Positions 14,401 through 22,569 of a stretch of 64,000 nt of DNA are shown here, one piece after another. The stretch spans positions 126,001 to 190,000 of the forward strand of contig CALSRO010000004.1 in NCBI GenBank assembly GCA_943788775.1. Direction: 5' to 3'. The notes beneath the pieces are model-generated. The model did not search any database and was not told the DNA's origin. It was given only the letters and a program-made list of their open reading frames with translations. The translations under genes and the position numbers were made by a program. Numbering within the stretch: the stretch's first letter is position 1; each line of letters starts with the position of its first letter. This DNA is from an uncultured Flavobacteriales bacterium. Its GTDB lineage: Bacteria; Bacteroidota; Bacteroidia; Flavobacteriales_G; Salibacteraceae.

Positions 14401-15465
14401 TCAGTCTTCTAACAATTCGTCCAACTGCCTAATATAATCCGTCCAAGTAAACTTCGCGCTCCTTTCAAGACCTAGGTTAATCAATCTGGTTCGTTCTCCT
14501 TCAATTGTTACTAAATCATACATCGCGATAGAAATCTCTTCAGGTGAATATGGATTTACCAACTTAGCTGCACCCTTGGCAATCTCATTCATGGATCCCA
14601 CCTTGCTGGTAATAACAGGACAACCCATGCTCATTGCTTCTAACACCGGAAATCCAAAACCTTCATACAATGAAACGTACACACATGACGCAGCATGGGT
14701 ATATAATTGTCTCAAATCAGTAGCCGAAACATATCCCCATCGCTTTATCTGATCCTTATTGGATGATTGCGATATCAATTGATCCAGATCCACTTTCCAC
14801 CCTCGATCTCCAACGATGATCAGGTCGTAATCACGATTCACCTGGCAAAACAGATCAAAAGCCTGGATGAGTTTAGCGTGATTCTTTCTAGGTTCTATCG
14901 TTCCAACGCAGAGAAAATATGGTTTTGAAATGTGCAGAGTTGACTTACTAGCATCATTCTTTTCAAAGGACCTCATGCCAGGATAGATTCGATTTAATTT
15001 CGAATCAAAGCCATAATGCTCACTAACATCAGACATAGTTTGATCAGAGATAGTGATAATTTTATCCGCCTCCGATAAGGCCCTCTTCAATAAAAGTTTA
15101 TGGCCGAGCCTACTTTTAATTCGATGAAATTTCGGGTGTAATGTTGGGGTGATATCATGAACGACTACAAACTTCCTGTTGACTATGAATAACCCAATGG
15201 TAGCGTAATGACCTGTATCAATCAATACTTCAATATTGTACTTACAAAGGTTCAATTTTGATACTCCAAAATACCTCGAAGGATTAAAGAATGAGCTTTT
15301 CCAAGGTGGCATATGGATATGCTCGAAGGGTAGGTCTAGCTTTTTGGAACCTATGGTTATAAACTGATGTTTCGATTGTGAACAAGACCTGACTAGGTGC
15401 TCGGTGAACACACTGATGCCAGCCTTTTGCTGAATCCATGGTTCAATATATATTGCTACCCTCAT
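14401..15465 (-). CDS. Glycosyltransferase family 4 protein
   Basis: A 354-residue GT-B retaining glycosyltransferase. The C-terminal half shows the GT4 hallmarks: PYFLCVGTIEPRKNHAKLIQ (donor-domain start) and the EX7E-type motif in SLYEGFGFPVLEAMSMGCPV. A loop that contacts nucleotide-sugar follows (VITSKVGSMNEIAKGAAKLV). It is cytoplasmic or peripheral. It most likely adds a sugar to a lipid-linked or surface polysaccharide. Sugar specificity cannot be told. The start MRVAIYIEPWIQQKAGISVF at 15465 matches the N-terminal GAGV-like glycine loop of the family. It is separated from the TPR protein upstream by 88 bp. Confidence 0.9.
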   Translation of the reverse strand: MRVAIYIEPWIQQKAGISVFTEHLVRSCSQSKHQFITIGSKKLDLPFEHIHMPPWKSSFFNPSRYFGVSKLNLCKYNIEVLIDTGHYATIGLFIVNRKFVVVHDITPTLHPKFHRIKSRLGHKLLLKRALSEADKIITISDQTMSDVSEHYGFDSKLNRIYPGMRSFEKNDASKSTLHISKPYFLCVGTIEPRKNHAKLIQAFDLFCQVNRDYDLIIVGDRGWKVDLDQLISQSSNKDQIKRWGYVSATDLRQLYTHAASCVYVSLYEGFGFPVLEAMSMGCPVITSKVGSMNEIAKGAAKLVNPYSPEEISIAMYDLVTIEGERTRLINLGLERSAKFTWTDYIRQLDELLED

Positions 15466-15553
15466 TCGAAATTCTAATCACTTAAACAGCGCAACCTCAT
15501 GCATAATCTTGAATTCGGATAACGCGAAATGAACGTAATGAATGTCCCTCACA

Positions 15554-17689
15554 TCATTCGTTTCGCTTCATAACACTTGGATCCATTTCTTGAGCTTTTA
15601 GAATATAATCGTTCCCTCTTTTTATATCGCCCATTTGTTGATATAGAATTCCCAAGTTCAATAACACTCGAGCATTCGTTGGGTCGAGTTCATAGGACTT
15701 ATTAAAGTTGATTAAGGCGGAGTCTCTCTGCTGTGTCATGGCATATACAATACCAAGTTTCTGATAAACACTGGCATCGCTAGGGTCCGCTTGTTTAGCT
15801 AATTTCAAATACTTCATGGAGTTTTCCAAATCTCCTAACTCTTTGCCATACACCTCGCCTAGGGCGTTATAAATCCTGGCCCTGTCTTTTCCTTTTAGCA
15901 ATTTGGATAGTACGTTGTAACCCGCGATTCCAGCTTCATACTGTTTCTTTTTTACCGCCATCGAAGCCACTGCCTCCATGTTGGTTCGCATGCGCGGATC
16001 ATAAGACTTCATCTTTAAAGCACGCGTAAAATAGTGCACACTGTAGTCGTATTTCTCCATTTCGAAATAGATATTTCCCAAGATGTCTAGGGGTGGGAAA
16101 TATCCCGGATATATCTCTAGTGACTGAAGCTCGTAACCCTCAGCTTCCTTAAGAATACTCAGTTTTTTAGCTGTATTTTCTGGTCTTTTTGCTTCGTCTA
16201 AAAGTTCACTTCCCATGGTCATTTTAATTTTTGACGACCCATCGGAAACACCCACATCACTTGATGCAAGCGTATAATCGTTTCTCCAGGCCCCATTGCG
16301 ATCAATGGTTTTGGCCGTGTATCCTAGGAGGATTATTCCCGCTATGGCCATGCCCAGGTTCATTCCTTTTTTCGTCCCCAATTTTTCTACCAATAGCCAT
16401 GCGACAGCTATGGTGAATCCAAGCGATGGAATGAACAAGAATCGCTCATTCATAAACGCGCCAATGTCAAAAAACAGGTTTGAAAACAAAATGAACGTAC
16501 CCAAATAAAACAAGGCGCCATAACCCAAGTAGCTAGGTTGGTGCCCCTTCAATCTTCGTAATAAGGTGACCATACCGAAAATGAAAAGGCCCAAGTAAAT
16601 TAGAAGTGAAACAAAGGCTAATGGGTCAGACCAACTAGCATAACCTGATGCTCCGTCCACCAATTCCTGGTAGGTTGCGAATGGATGAAATGGGTAATAA
16701 TCATGCGTTAGTGGATGTGGCCAAACCAACAACTTCAGGTAAAGTCCCATGGTGAAGAATATACTAGCTAAACGCTCACTATCTGTGGCGTTCAAATAGG
16801 GTTTGTTCATCAATTCCTTGGCAACCTCCAACGACCCGCCCTCATCTCCCAATATTGAAATCCTTAATGCAAGATAAGCACCTGTTGCCAAGACCATCGG
16901 CATCATTGCGACTACTGCCTTGTTCAATTTCAATTTGGTGAAGAATACCATCGTCAACGGCACTACACCTAAAAAGGTAACGGTCGATTCTTTGGATGCG
17001 AGGCTGAGCCAAAACCAAATACCACTTAAAACCAATTGAGCCACAGACTCGGTTTTCAAGTACTTCAGCACGCCATAAAAGCTTAACAGGGCAAATAGCA
17101 AACTGAGGATCTCGTCACGACTTTTAATGTTTGCGCCAACCTCTGTGTGGGTCGGGTGCGCTAAAAAAAGGGCCGTAGCGATAATGGAAATCGTCCACCA
17201 CCATCGGTCCCGACTTTCTCCCTCGAGAATCATTTGCAAAACGAGTAGCAGTATCACGCCCATGATGCCGTACAGAAGGATATTGATGATGTGCGAAACG
17301 CTCGCATTTTTCTCAAACAGCTCCCATTCGATGGCGTGTGTTGTTAGGGCGAGCGGCCGATATCGACCTCCTTCGACTAGGTTTTTCTTTTTACCAAAAA
17401 ACCCGGTCATCATGTCGTTGGTCCAGATTTCTTTTATTCCTTCAACGCCCTTTTTGGTGTAGTCGTTTGCGGTGATGTACAACTTGTCATCCAGGGTATA
17501 TCCAAAGTCGTAGGTGTTGCCATAGAGTAAAATACCGAAGGCAAAAATGGCGATGATCGGAGCCCAAGAAATTGAATTTGTCATTGAACCTGTCTCGATT
17601 TGCTGACTTGATTCCACAGAAGATGTAGTCTCCTCTTGAATGTTTTTTTCTGCTTGTTTCCGGTATCCCTTTTTCTCTCTTCGCGCCAT
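15554..17689 (-). CDS. TMTC-like membrane protein with C-terminal tetratricopeptide repeats
   Basis: A 711-residue protein. After a charged cytoplasmic N-terminus (MARREKKGYRKQAEKNI) come about ten membrane helices (residues about 45-460). The first loop holds the acidic motif DDKLYITANDYTKKG and then GGRYRPLALTTHAIEW. These are features of the TMTC family of GT-C protein O-mannosyltransferases. The C-terminal 200 residues are TPR units (for example YSVHYFTRALKMKSYDPRMR and ALINFNKSYELDPTNARVLL). Activity as a protein glycosyltransferase is inferred from architecture. The ATG at 17689 lies one base after the asparaginase stop (TAGCATG), so an earlier in-frame GTG at 17710 is less likely. Tight spacing implies translational coupling. 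Confidence 0.8.
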   Translation of the reverse strand: MARREKKGYRKQAEKNIQEETTSSVESSQQIETGSMTNSISWAPIIAIFAFGILLYGNTYDFGYTLDDKLYITANDYTKKGVEGIKEIWTNDMMTGFFGKKKNLVEGGRYRPLALTTHAIEWELFEKNASVSHIINILLYGIMGVILLLVLQMILEGESRDRWWWTISIIATALFLAHPTHTEVGANIKSRDEILSLLFALLSFYGVLKYLKTESVAQLVLSGIWFWLSLASKESTVTFLGVVPLTMVFFTKLKLNKAVVAMMPMVLATGAYLALRISILGDEGGSLEVAKELMNKPYLNATDSERLASIFFTMGLYLKLLVWPHPLTHDYYPFHPFATYQELVDGASGYASWSDPLAFVSLLIYLGLFIFGMVTLLRRLKGHQPSYLGYGALFYLGTFILFSNLFFDIGAFMNERFLFIPSLGFTIAVAWLLVEKLGTKKGMNLGMAIAGIILLGYTAKTIDRNGAWRNDYTLASSDVGVSDGSSKIKMTMGSELLDEAKRPENTAKKLSILKEAEGYELQSLEIYPGYFPPLDILGNIYFEMEKYDYSVHYFTRALKMKSYDPRMRTNMEAVASMAVKKKQYEAGIAGYNVLSKLLKGKDRARIYNALGEVYGKELGDLENSMKYLKLAKQADPSDASVYQKLGIVYAMTQQRDSALINFNKSYELDPTNARVLLNLGILYQQMGDIKRGNDYILKAQEMDPSVMKRNE

Positions 17690-17690
17690 G

Positions 17691-18713
17691 CTAAGAAATT
17701 GATAATTCACCGCGCAAGTTAGTGACCATCTGCTCCTTCACCCAATTCGGATCTTCGTTTTGACCGAACAAAAACATGAGTTTGGTAATGGCCGCTTCAA
17801 AGGTCATGTCCGCTCCGCTTATTACGCCTGCTTTCAAAAGACCAGCACTGGTTTCGTATTTCCCTTGCTCTACCTGACCCATGGCACATTGAGTCACATT
17901 AACAATGACCAAACCCCTGGCGATTGCATTTTCTATTATATCGAGGAACCATTTGTCAGTCGGGCCATTTCCAGCACCAAAGGTCATGAGTACGATGCCT
18001 TTTAATTCTTTGTTGCTCAACACCGCACGAACTAATTCCGAGGATATTCCAGGGAATAATGTCAAAACCACTACCTGATTATTGAAACCATCGATCAATC
18101 GAAAATCATCCTTGTCCGTTGACCAAAGCTCGGCATGATTAAAGTTCAAACTGACTCCTGCTTGAGCTAAAACTGGATAATTTGGTGAGAAGAAGGCCTC
18201 AAAAGCCTCAGTACTGAGTTTCTTCGTGCGATTTCCACGGTAGAGCATGTCTTCGAAATATACCGCCACTTCTTGCACAACAGGTTCTTCATCCAGTTTC
18301 TGCGAAGCAATTTGAACTGCCGTAATCAAGTTTTCTCGAGCGTCTGTTCTGATCATTCCAATGGGCAATTGCGACCCGGTAAGAATCACAGGTTTTCTCA
18401 ATCCCTCGAGCATAAAACTCAATGCCGAGGCAGTGAACGCTAGCGTATCCGACCCATGAAGAATGACAAATCCGTCATATTCAGCGTACCTATCACTAAT
18501 CACGTTTGCGATCTGCGTCCAATGATTTGGATGAATATTTGAACTGTCGATTGGTCTTTCAAAAGAGTATGAATCCAGCTTTACGTCCAGTTTATTCAAC
18601 TCAGGCACATACGACAGAATGTAGTCTAGGTTGAAAGGAACCAATGTCTTTTGGTCCTCTGATTCTACCATGCCTATGGTGCCTCCGGTGTATATGATTA
18701 GGATAGATGTCAC
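17691..18713 (-). CDS. ansA: Type I L-asparaginase
   Basis: A 340-residue cytoplasmic asparaginase that hydrolyses L-asparagine to aspartate and ammonia. The first catalytic threonine lies in YTGGTIGM (residues 8-15, nucleophile Thr12). The second active-site block is in GFVILHGSDTLAFTASALSF. There is no signal peptide, which fits the type I (cytoplasmic) form. The start is GTG at 18713, overlapping the upstream porin stop as GTGA. The stop lies one base before the TMTC-like ATG. Confidence 0.92.
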   Translation of the reverse strand: MTSILIIYTGGTIGMVESEDQKTLVPFNLDYILSYVPELNKLDVKLDSYSFERPIDSSNIHPNHWTQIANVISDRYAEYDGFVILHGSDTLAFTASALSFMLEGLRKPVILTGSQLPIGMIRTDARENLITAVQIASQKLDEEPVVQEVAVYFEDMLYRGNRTKKLSTEAFEAFFSPNYPVLAQAGVSLNFNHAELWSTDKDDFRLIDGFNNQVVVLTLFPGISSELVRAVLSNKELKGIVLMTFGAGNGPTDKWFLDIIENAIARGLVIVNVTQCAMGQVEQGKYETSAGLLKAGVISGADMTFEAAITKLMFLFGQNEDPNWVKEQMVTNLRGELSIS

Positions 18714-19867
18714 CGTGCGAATTTGAAGCTTTTATCGAAATAAAAACCAGCCGTTGCAATGACTTGTGTTCGACCGTTCAACATTGGGTTTACACCTGCT
18801 TGACGAGCCGAAAACCCTGTTGGATAAACCGTTGAAGCCGCCTGAGGATCATACAGCATTCTTGATTCAACACGCAGGAAACCGTTTTCATTAGGAGCAT
18901 ATTCAAACCCCAGGGTGCCGCCATAGATGGTCATTCCCCCTGTGGCACTAACCGAAGAATTTTGAGTGTTCGTTCCATAAACTGGGGCTAATTGACGGCT
19001 ATTGATGGAGTTTTCATCACTGAATATTTCACCTCGAAGAGACGCGGCAAACTGTTCGTTGATATGATATTTCACGGTTGTTAAGGCAGCAATAAGTGGG
19101 TCACCTAACCAGCTAGAAAATGGCCCCTTCCACTGATAAGCAAAAGCAACATCCAATCCAAGCTGAACATCGATTCTATGATACGTCCAATTTGCGAACC
19201 CGTTCTGATATATAAGGTATCCATCGTTTAATATCCCAACATTCTCTTGTCCCGCCATTGAGGAATAACTCATTCCAAAATGATCCGTAAAATCATGGGA
19301 AACTAATAGCCCAAAGGTTTTAAAATCGTTGTTATCTATGTGTAAATTATATCCGTTAATGGCGTGCAGTTCGATGTGCCATTCACTCTCTGTATCATAA
19401 CTCAATCGAGCACCGCTCTGGTAAAACGGCCCATAGAACGTGCCGAGGGTGATGATACTCATATGATTGTCTTTGGGCAAAAAACTCTCTGTGCCAACGT
19501 GTGTCTTGAAAAAGCCCATATCCAACCAAAGTCCTTTTGCCAATCGAACTCCCGCATTTGCTTCTTGCAAACCCCTGTATGTTCCTGACCAAGCTATGGC
19601 AGGAATGTCTCCAGCATGCATGGTTAGCACTCCTCTTAATCGATTTGAATGATAAGCCCCCGTAATTTGAGCAATATTCAACCCGCAGTTGTTGTGGTAC
19701 GCACCTATAGCATCATGCTGCTGGTAAGCCACTTCTTTTGCATTAGAGTAATAGGAATAATACCCATCGGCATAAGCGCCAAAGGATAATTCGGCCGTAT
19801 CCTTCCCGTCTTGTGCAATAGCGATTTGGGTAAGAACTGCTAGAACGATGGTGAGATATTTATTCAT
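18710..19867 (-). CDS. Outer-membrane beta-barrel porin-like protein
   Basis: A 385-residue protein with a signal peptide (MNKYLTIVLAVLTQIAIAQD). The rest is alternating amphipathic strands and aromatic girdles (LSFGAYADGYYSYYSNAKEV, GFEYAPNENGFLRVESRMLY), ending in the barrel-like GFYFDKSFKFAR. It resembles the BBP2/OmpL-like putative porins of Bacteroidota. The substrate is unknown. I chose the ATG at 19867 because it begins the signal peptide; the reading frame extends 75 bp further upstream inside the TatD gene. The ATG overlaps the TatD stop by 8 bp. Confidence 0.8.
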   Translation of the reverse strand: MNKYLTIVLAVLTQIAIAQDGKDTAELSFGAYADGYYSYYSNAKEVAYQQHDAIGAYHNNCGLNIAQITGAYHSNRLRGVLTMHAGDIPAIAWSGTYRGLQEANAGVRLAKGLWLDMGFFKTHVGTESFLPKDNHMSIITLGTFYGPFYQSGARLSYDTESEWHIELHAINGYNLHIDNNDFKTFGLLVSHDFTDHFGMSYSSMAGQENVGILNDGYLIYQNGFANWTYHRIDVQLGLDVAFAYQWKGPFSSWLGDPLIAALTTVKYHINEQFAASLRGEIFSDENSINSRQLAPVYGTNTQNSSVSATGGMTIYGGTLGFEYAPNENGFLRVESRMLYDPQAASTVYPTGFSARQAGVNPMLNGRTQVIATAGFYFDKSFKFAR

Positions 19868-20651
19868 GATCGGGGAATTCACGTTTGAATAGGTTTCGAC
19901 AATTTTCGGTGGTCTGTCTTTCGATTTCATCCAAAGAAACACCGTAGCAAGATGCTAATTTTTCAGCGACTAGTTTGGTATAGGATGGCTCATTTCGTTT
20001 TCCGCGATGGGGCACCGGGGCTAGGTACGGTGAATCTGTCTCGAGCACTAAATGCTCCAAGCCTATTTCATGGATGAATTGGTCAATCTTTCCGTTCTTG
20101 AACGTAACTACCCCACCTATTCCAAGCTTAAACCCACCGTAAGCAATGATGTGTTCCGCCTGTTCTTTTGATCCAGTGAAACAATGGAAAACACCCGTCA
20201 ATTGGTCATCATTTAATCTGTCCAACACTTCTAGGGTTTCAGCAAAAGCATCGCGAACATGGATAACAATAGGAAGTTTTAATGCCTTGGCCCATCCTAT
20301 TTGTCTTTCAAATGCTTCAATCTGAATTTCGAGAGTGGTTTTGTCCCAATACAAATCAATTCCAATTTCGCCTACTGCGCAGTATTGCCGGATAGGCTTG
20401 AATAAATGGCGTTCAACGATATCCAATTCTTCCTGAAAATTCTCTTTCACGGAACATGGGTGCAAGCCCATCATAGGGTGTGCGCTATTAGGGAGGCGAT
20501 CGGCTACCTTGTGCATAGCATTGATGTACTCCGAATCGATGGCTGGCATTAGAAAATGCTTTACTCCCTCCGCTCTTGCCCGAGAAATCATCTCATCGAA
20601 ATCTTCGTTGAAATCTTCGTGGTAGATGTGGGTATGTGAATCGATGATCAT
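19860..20651 (-). CDS. TatD-family metal-dependent hydrolase
   Basis: A 263-residue TIM-barrel metal-dependent DNase/hydrolase. The motif IDSHTHIYHEDF (residues 3-14) supplies the first metal ligands. AVGEIGIDLYWDK holds the Glu ligand, and IVIHVRDAFAETLEVL, GVFHCFTGSKEQA and VLETDSPYLAPVPHRGKRNE complete the TatD signature. The family has 3'-5' DNase and quality-control roles; the specific role is inferred. The ATG at 20651 lies only 3 bp from the left inverted repeat of the GxxExxY unit, so its ribosome-binding region is built from that repeat. Confidence 0.93.
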   Translation of the reverse strand: MIIDSHTHIYHEDFNEDFDEMISRARAEGVKHFLMPAIDSEYINAMHKVADRLPNSAHPMMGLHPCSVKENFQEELDIVERHLFKPIRQYCAVGEIGIDLYWDKTTLEIQIEAFERQIGWAKALKLPIVIHVRDAFAETLEVLDRLNDDQLTGVFHCFTGSKEQAEHIIAYGGFKLGIGGVVTFKNGKIDQFIHEIGLEHLVLETDSPYLAPVPHRGKRNEPSYTKLVAEKLASCYGVSLDEIERQTTENCRNLFKREFPDHE

Positions 20652-20654
20652 CAG

Positions 20655-20681
20655 CCACGAATTTCACGAATGAACACGAAT
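20655..20681 (-). repeat. Left ATTCGTG-rich inverted repeat flanking the GxxExxY gene
   Basis: On the minus strand this reads ATTCGTGTTC, ATTCGTGAA, ATTCGTGG: three copies of ATTCGTG in 27 bases. It matches the plus-strand copy at 21128-21154 in 24 of 27 positions and in opposite orientation. It abuts the tatD-like start codon. Confidence 0.8.
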
Positions 20682-20693
20682 AATCTGCTTGTT

Positions 20694-21086
20694 CTAATAA
20701 ATCAATCTTTTATACTGCAATTTTTCTCGCCCAAAGTTTACCAATAGCCCGAGTCTTAAGTTTGAAGCTTTTACATAATTCAGTGTTTGTGCAATGTGCT
20801 CATCAACGATAGCTGAAGCCGCTTTTAATTCTAAAATTATGGAGTCAAATACAACGAAGTCAGCATTATATGAATGAGTCAATATTTGGCTCTTGTATTC
20901 AATTTCGAATTTTCTTTCTCTTGAAAAAGGGATTCCCTGTTCTTGAAATTCAATCATGAAAGCATCACCGTATACCGCCTCTAAAAATCCATGGCCTAGT
21001 TCATTATGAACATTCATGCATGCTCCAATTATTTGATACACCTCATTTTTATACAAAATCTCAGCCACCACATTCAAAACTATCAA
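20694..21086 (-). CDS. GxxExxY family protein
   Basis: A 130-residue protein carrying the family signature GHGFLEAVYGDAF (G..E..Y) after YQIIGACMNVHNELG. The nuclease-like pattern follows: NADFVVFDSIILELKAASAI and IAQTLNYVKASNLRLGLLVN. The D...ELK arrangement resembles PD-(D/E)XK-type folds, and the biochemical role of the family is not known to me. The start is uncertain: no ATG is in frame upstream of the signature. TTG at 21086 is given, and in-frame GTG codons shortly downstream are alternatives. The gene lies alone between two inverted repeats. Confidence 0.88.
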   Translation of the reverse strand: MIVLNVVAEILYKNEVYQIIGACMNVHNELGHGFLEAVYGDAFMIEFQEQGIPFSRERKFEIEYKSQILTHSYNADFVVFDSIILELKAASAIVDEHIAQTLNYVKASNLRLGLLVNFGREKLQYKRLIY

Positions 21087-21127
21087 TCATGTTTCATTCA
21101 ATGCCAGCAACAATAATGCAAAATTCT

Positions 21128-21154
21128 ATTCGTGCACATTGGTGAAATTCGTGG
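21128..21154 (+). repeat. Right ATTCGTG-rich inverted repeat flanking the GxxExxY gene
   Basis: On the plus strand this reads ATTCGTGCAC, ATTGGTGAA, ATTCGTGG, the inverted partner of 20655-20681 (three mismatches). It lies 32 bp before the preferred start of the GT9 gene. Confidence 0.8.
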
Positions 21155-21185
21155 TATATCTTCCGTTTTCCATTCCTTTACAGTC

Positions 21186-22160
21186 TTGTCAGATTCAACC
21201 CGCATATTGATTGTTCGCTTCAGCTCCATAGGAGATATCGTGCTTACCACACCTATCATTCGGGCGCTAAAAAAGCAATTGGATGGGGAGGTAGAAATCG
21301 ACCTCATTACTAAAACCAGTTTTGCATCGATCGTTCAATCAAACCCTCATATCAACGAGGTCATCACCATTGAAAAGAGTGTCTTCGAAGTGGATGATCG
21401 ACTGAAGGCAAAACACTATGACTATGTAGTTGATCTGCATAGCAATATCCGATCGCGTCAGGTAAAACGGATTATTAAAGCCCTAGACTTCACTGTAAAC
21501 AAGCGAAATCTGGCGAAATGGATCTATGTCAACACCAAGAGGGAGTGGTTGACGATCGAACATTTTGTGAAACGCTGTTTTGATTCGGTGAGTCCACTTG
21601 GGATAGTGGATGATCGACAAGGCCTCGACTATTTTATCCCTGAAAATGACCGCGTTGGTTTATCCGTCCTACCCACACATTTTGCTTCCGGATATATCGC
21701 TTATGCCATTGGCGGACAAATGCCTGGGAAGATTCTACCGACTGAAAAAATTATCGCTTTGTGTCAAAAAATTAACGCTCCGATTCTCCTTTTAGGTGGA
21801 AGTGACGATGCCGATCGAGGGCAAGCAATTGCTGATCAAGTAGGCCCTCGCGTGTGGAACGGATGCGGCCAATTCAATTTGAATCAAAGTGCCAGTCTTA
21901 TTGACCAAGCCAAGTGCGTGATTTCACACGATACAGGATTGATGCACATTGCAGCAGCATTAAAAAAGAAAGTGATCTCACTGTGGTTTGCGACCACGCC
22001 ACAAATTGGATTTGCGCCTTGGATGCCCGGTGAAGGATCTGTAATGATTGAGGCTGATTGCAAAAAACGGCCGACAAGTAAGCTGGGAAATCGCGGGTAT
22101 GTGGACGGGTGTGTGTTTAATATAAACCTCGACAGCATAGCCGAGGCGGTGAATGACTAA
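21186..22160 (+). CDS. Glycosyltransferase family 9 (heptosyltransferase-like) protein
   Basis: A 324-residue GT-B enzyme of the ADP-heptose:LPS heptosyltransferase family. The N-terminus RILIVRFSSIGDIVLTTPII is diagnostic. The donor site is seen in ILLLGGSDDADRGQAIADQV and CVISHDTGLMHIAAALKKKV. It probably adds a sugar to the inner core of LPS or to another lipid-linked acceptor at the cytoplasmic face. No ATG fits. I prefer TTG at 21186 (giving MSDSTRILIVRF, the usual length); a GTG at 21132 inside the inverted repeat would add 18 atypical residues. The stop overlaps the convergent alkyltransferase-like gene by 4 bp. Confidence 0.85.
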   Translation: MSDSTRILIVRFSSIGDIVLTTPIIRALKKQLDGEVEIDLITKTSFASIVQSNPHINEVITIEKSVFEVDDRLKAKHYDYVVDLHSNIRSRQVKRIIKALDFTVNKRNLAKWIYVNTKREWLTIEHFVKRCFDSVSPLGIVDDRQGLDYFIPENDRVGLSVLPTHFASGYIAYAIGGQMPGKILPTEKIIALCQKINAPILLLGGSDDADRGQAIADQVGPRVWNGCGQFNLNQSASLIDQAKCVISHDTGLMHIAAALKKKVISLWFATTPQIGFAPWMPGEGSVMIEADCKKRPTSKLGNRGYVDGCVFNINLDSIAEAVND

Positions 22161-22498
22161 TCGATCCTCAATTCCTCCATCGGATCCCAAAACACCTTTT
22201 TAAAATTCTGGATCTTATCGTTTTGCACCTCTATTCCCTCCTCGGCCAATAGTTCCTGCATCTTGAACGGAGTTTCAAAATGCATTTTACCCGTCAATAG
22301 GCCTTGACTATTCACGACTCTGTGTGCAGGCACGGGTGGGATTTGGCCGTGCGCATTGTTCATTGCCCAACCGACCATTCGGGCTGAGCGCGCTGCGCCT
22401 AAATACTTACCGATCGCGCCATAATTCGTCACCCTACCCTTTGGGATGAGTCGTACGACTTGATATACCTGATCGAAAAAGTCTTTTTCCACGGTCAC
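22157..22498 (-). CDS. Alkyltransferase-like (ATL) protein, MGMT family without the catalytic cysteine
   Basis: A 113-residue protein of the O6-alkylguanine-DNA alkyltransferase DNA-binding domain family (FFDQVYQVVRLIPKGRVTNY, then GAIGKYLG, and RSARMVGWAMN with the arginine finger). The normally catalytic PCHR motif reads PAHR here (Ala58 in place of Cys). ATL proteins bind O6-alkylguanine lesions and flag them for nucleotide excision repair instead of removing the alkyl group. Function is inferred from that substitution. The GTG at 22498 is a probable start; another GTG two codons later is possible. Confidence 0.88.
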   Translation of the reverse strand: MTVEKDFFDQVYQVVRLIPKGRVTNYGAIGKYLGAARSARMVGWAMNNAHGQIPPVPAHRVVNSQGLLTGKMHFETPFKMQELLAEEGIEVQNDKIQNFKKVFWDPMEELRID

Positions 22499-22569
22499 AA
22501 ATGATCAAAAAAATACTCAATAAACCCAAAATGATTCGGACTAACGTTTGAAGCCAATACATTCGCCCG

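Larger units (their letters stand above)
20655..21154. other. Possible mobile or inserted GxxExxY unit bounded by inverted repeats
   Basis: A 500-bp interval bounded by 27-bp imperfect inverted repeats, each made of three ATTCGTG units, and containing only the GxxExxY gene. It separates the tatD-like gene from the divergent GT9 gene. I see no transposase and no obvious target-site duplication, so mobility is inference from the geometry. Confidence 0.45.

Noticed and set aside
20655-21154. Classical insertion sequence
   Set aside because: No transposase gene and no clear target-site duplication; described instead as a possible small inserted unit.
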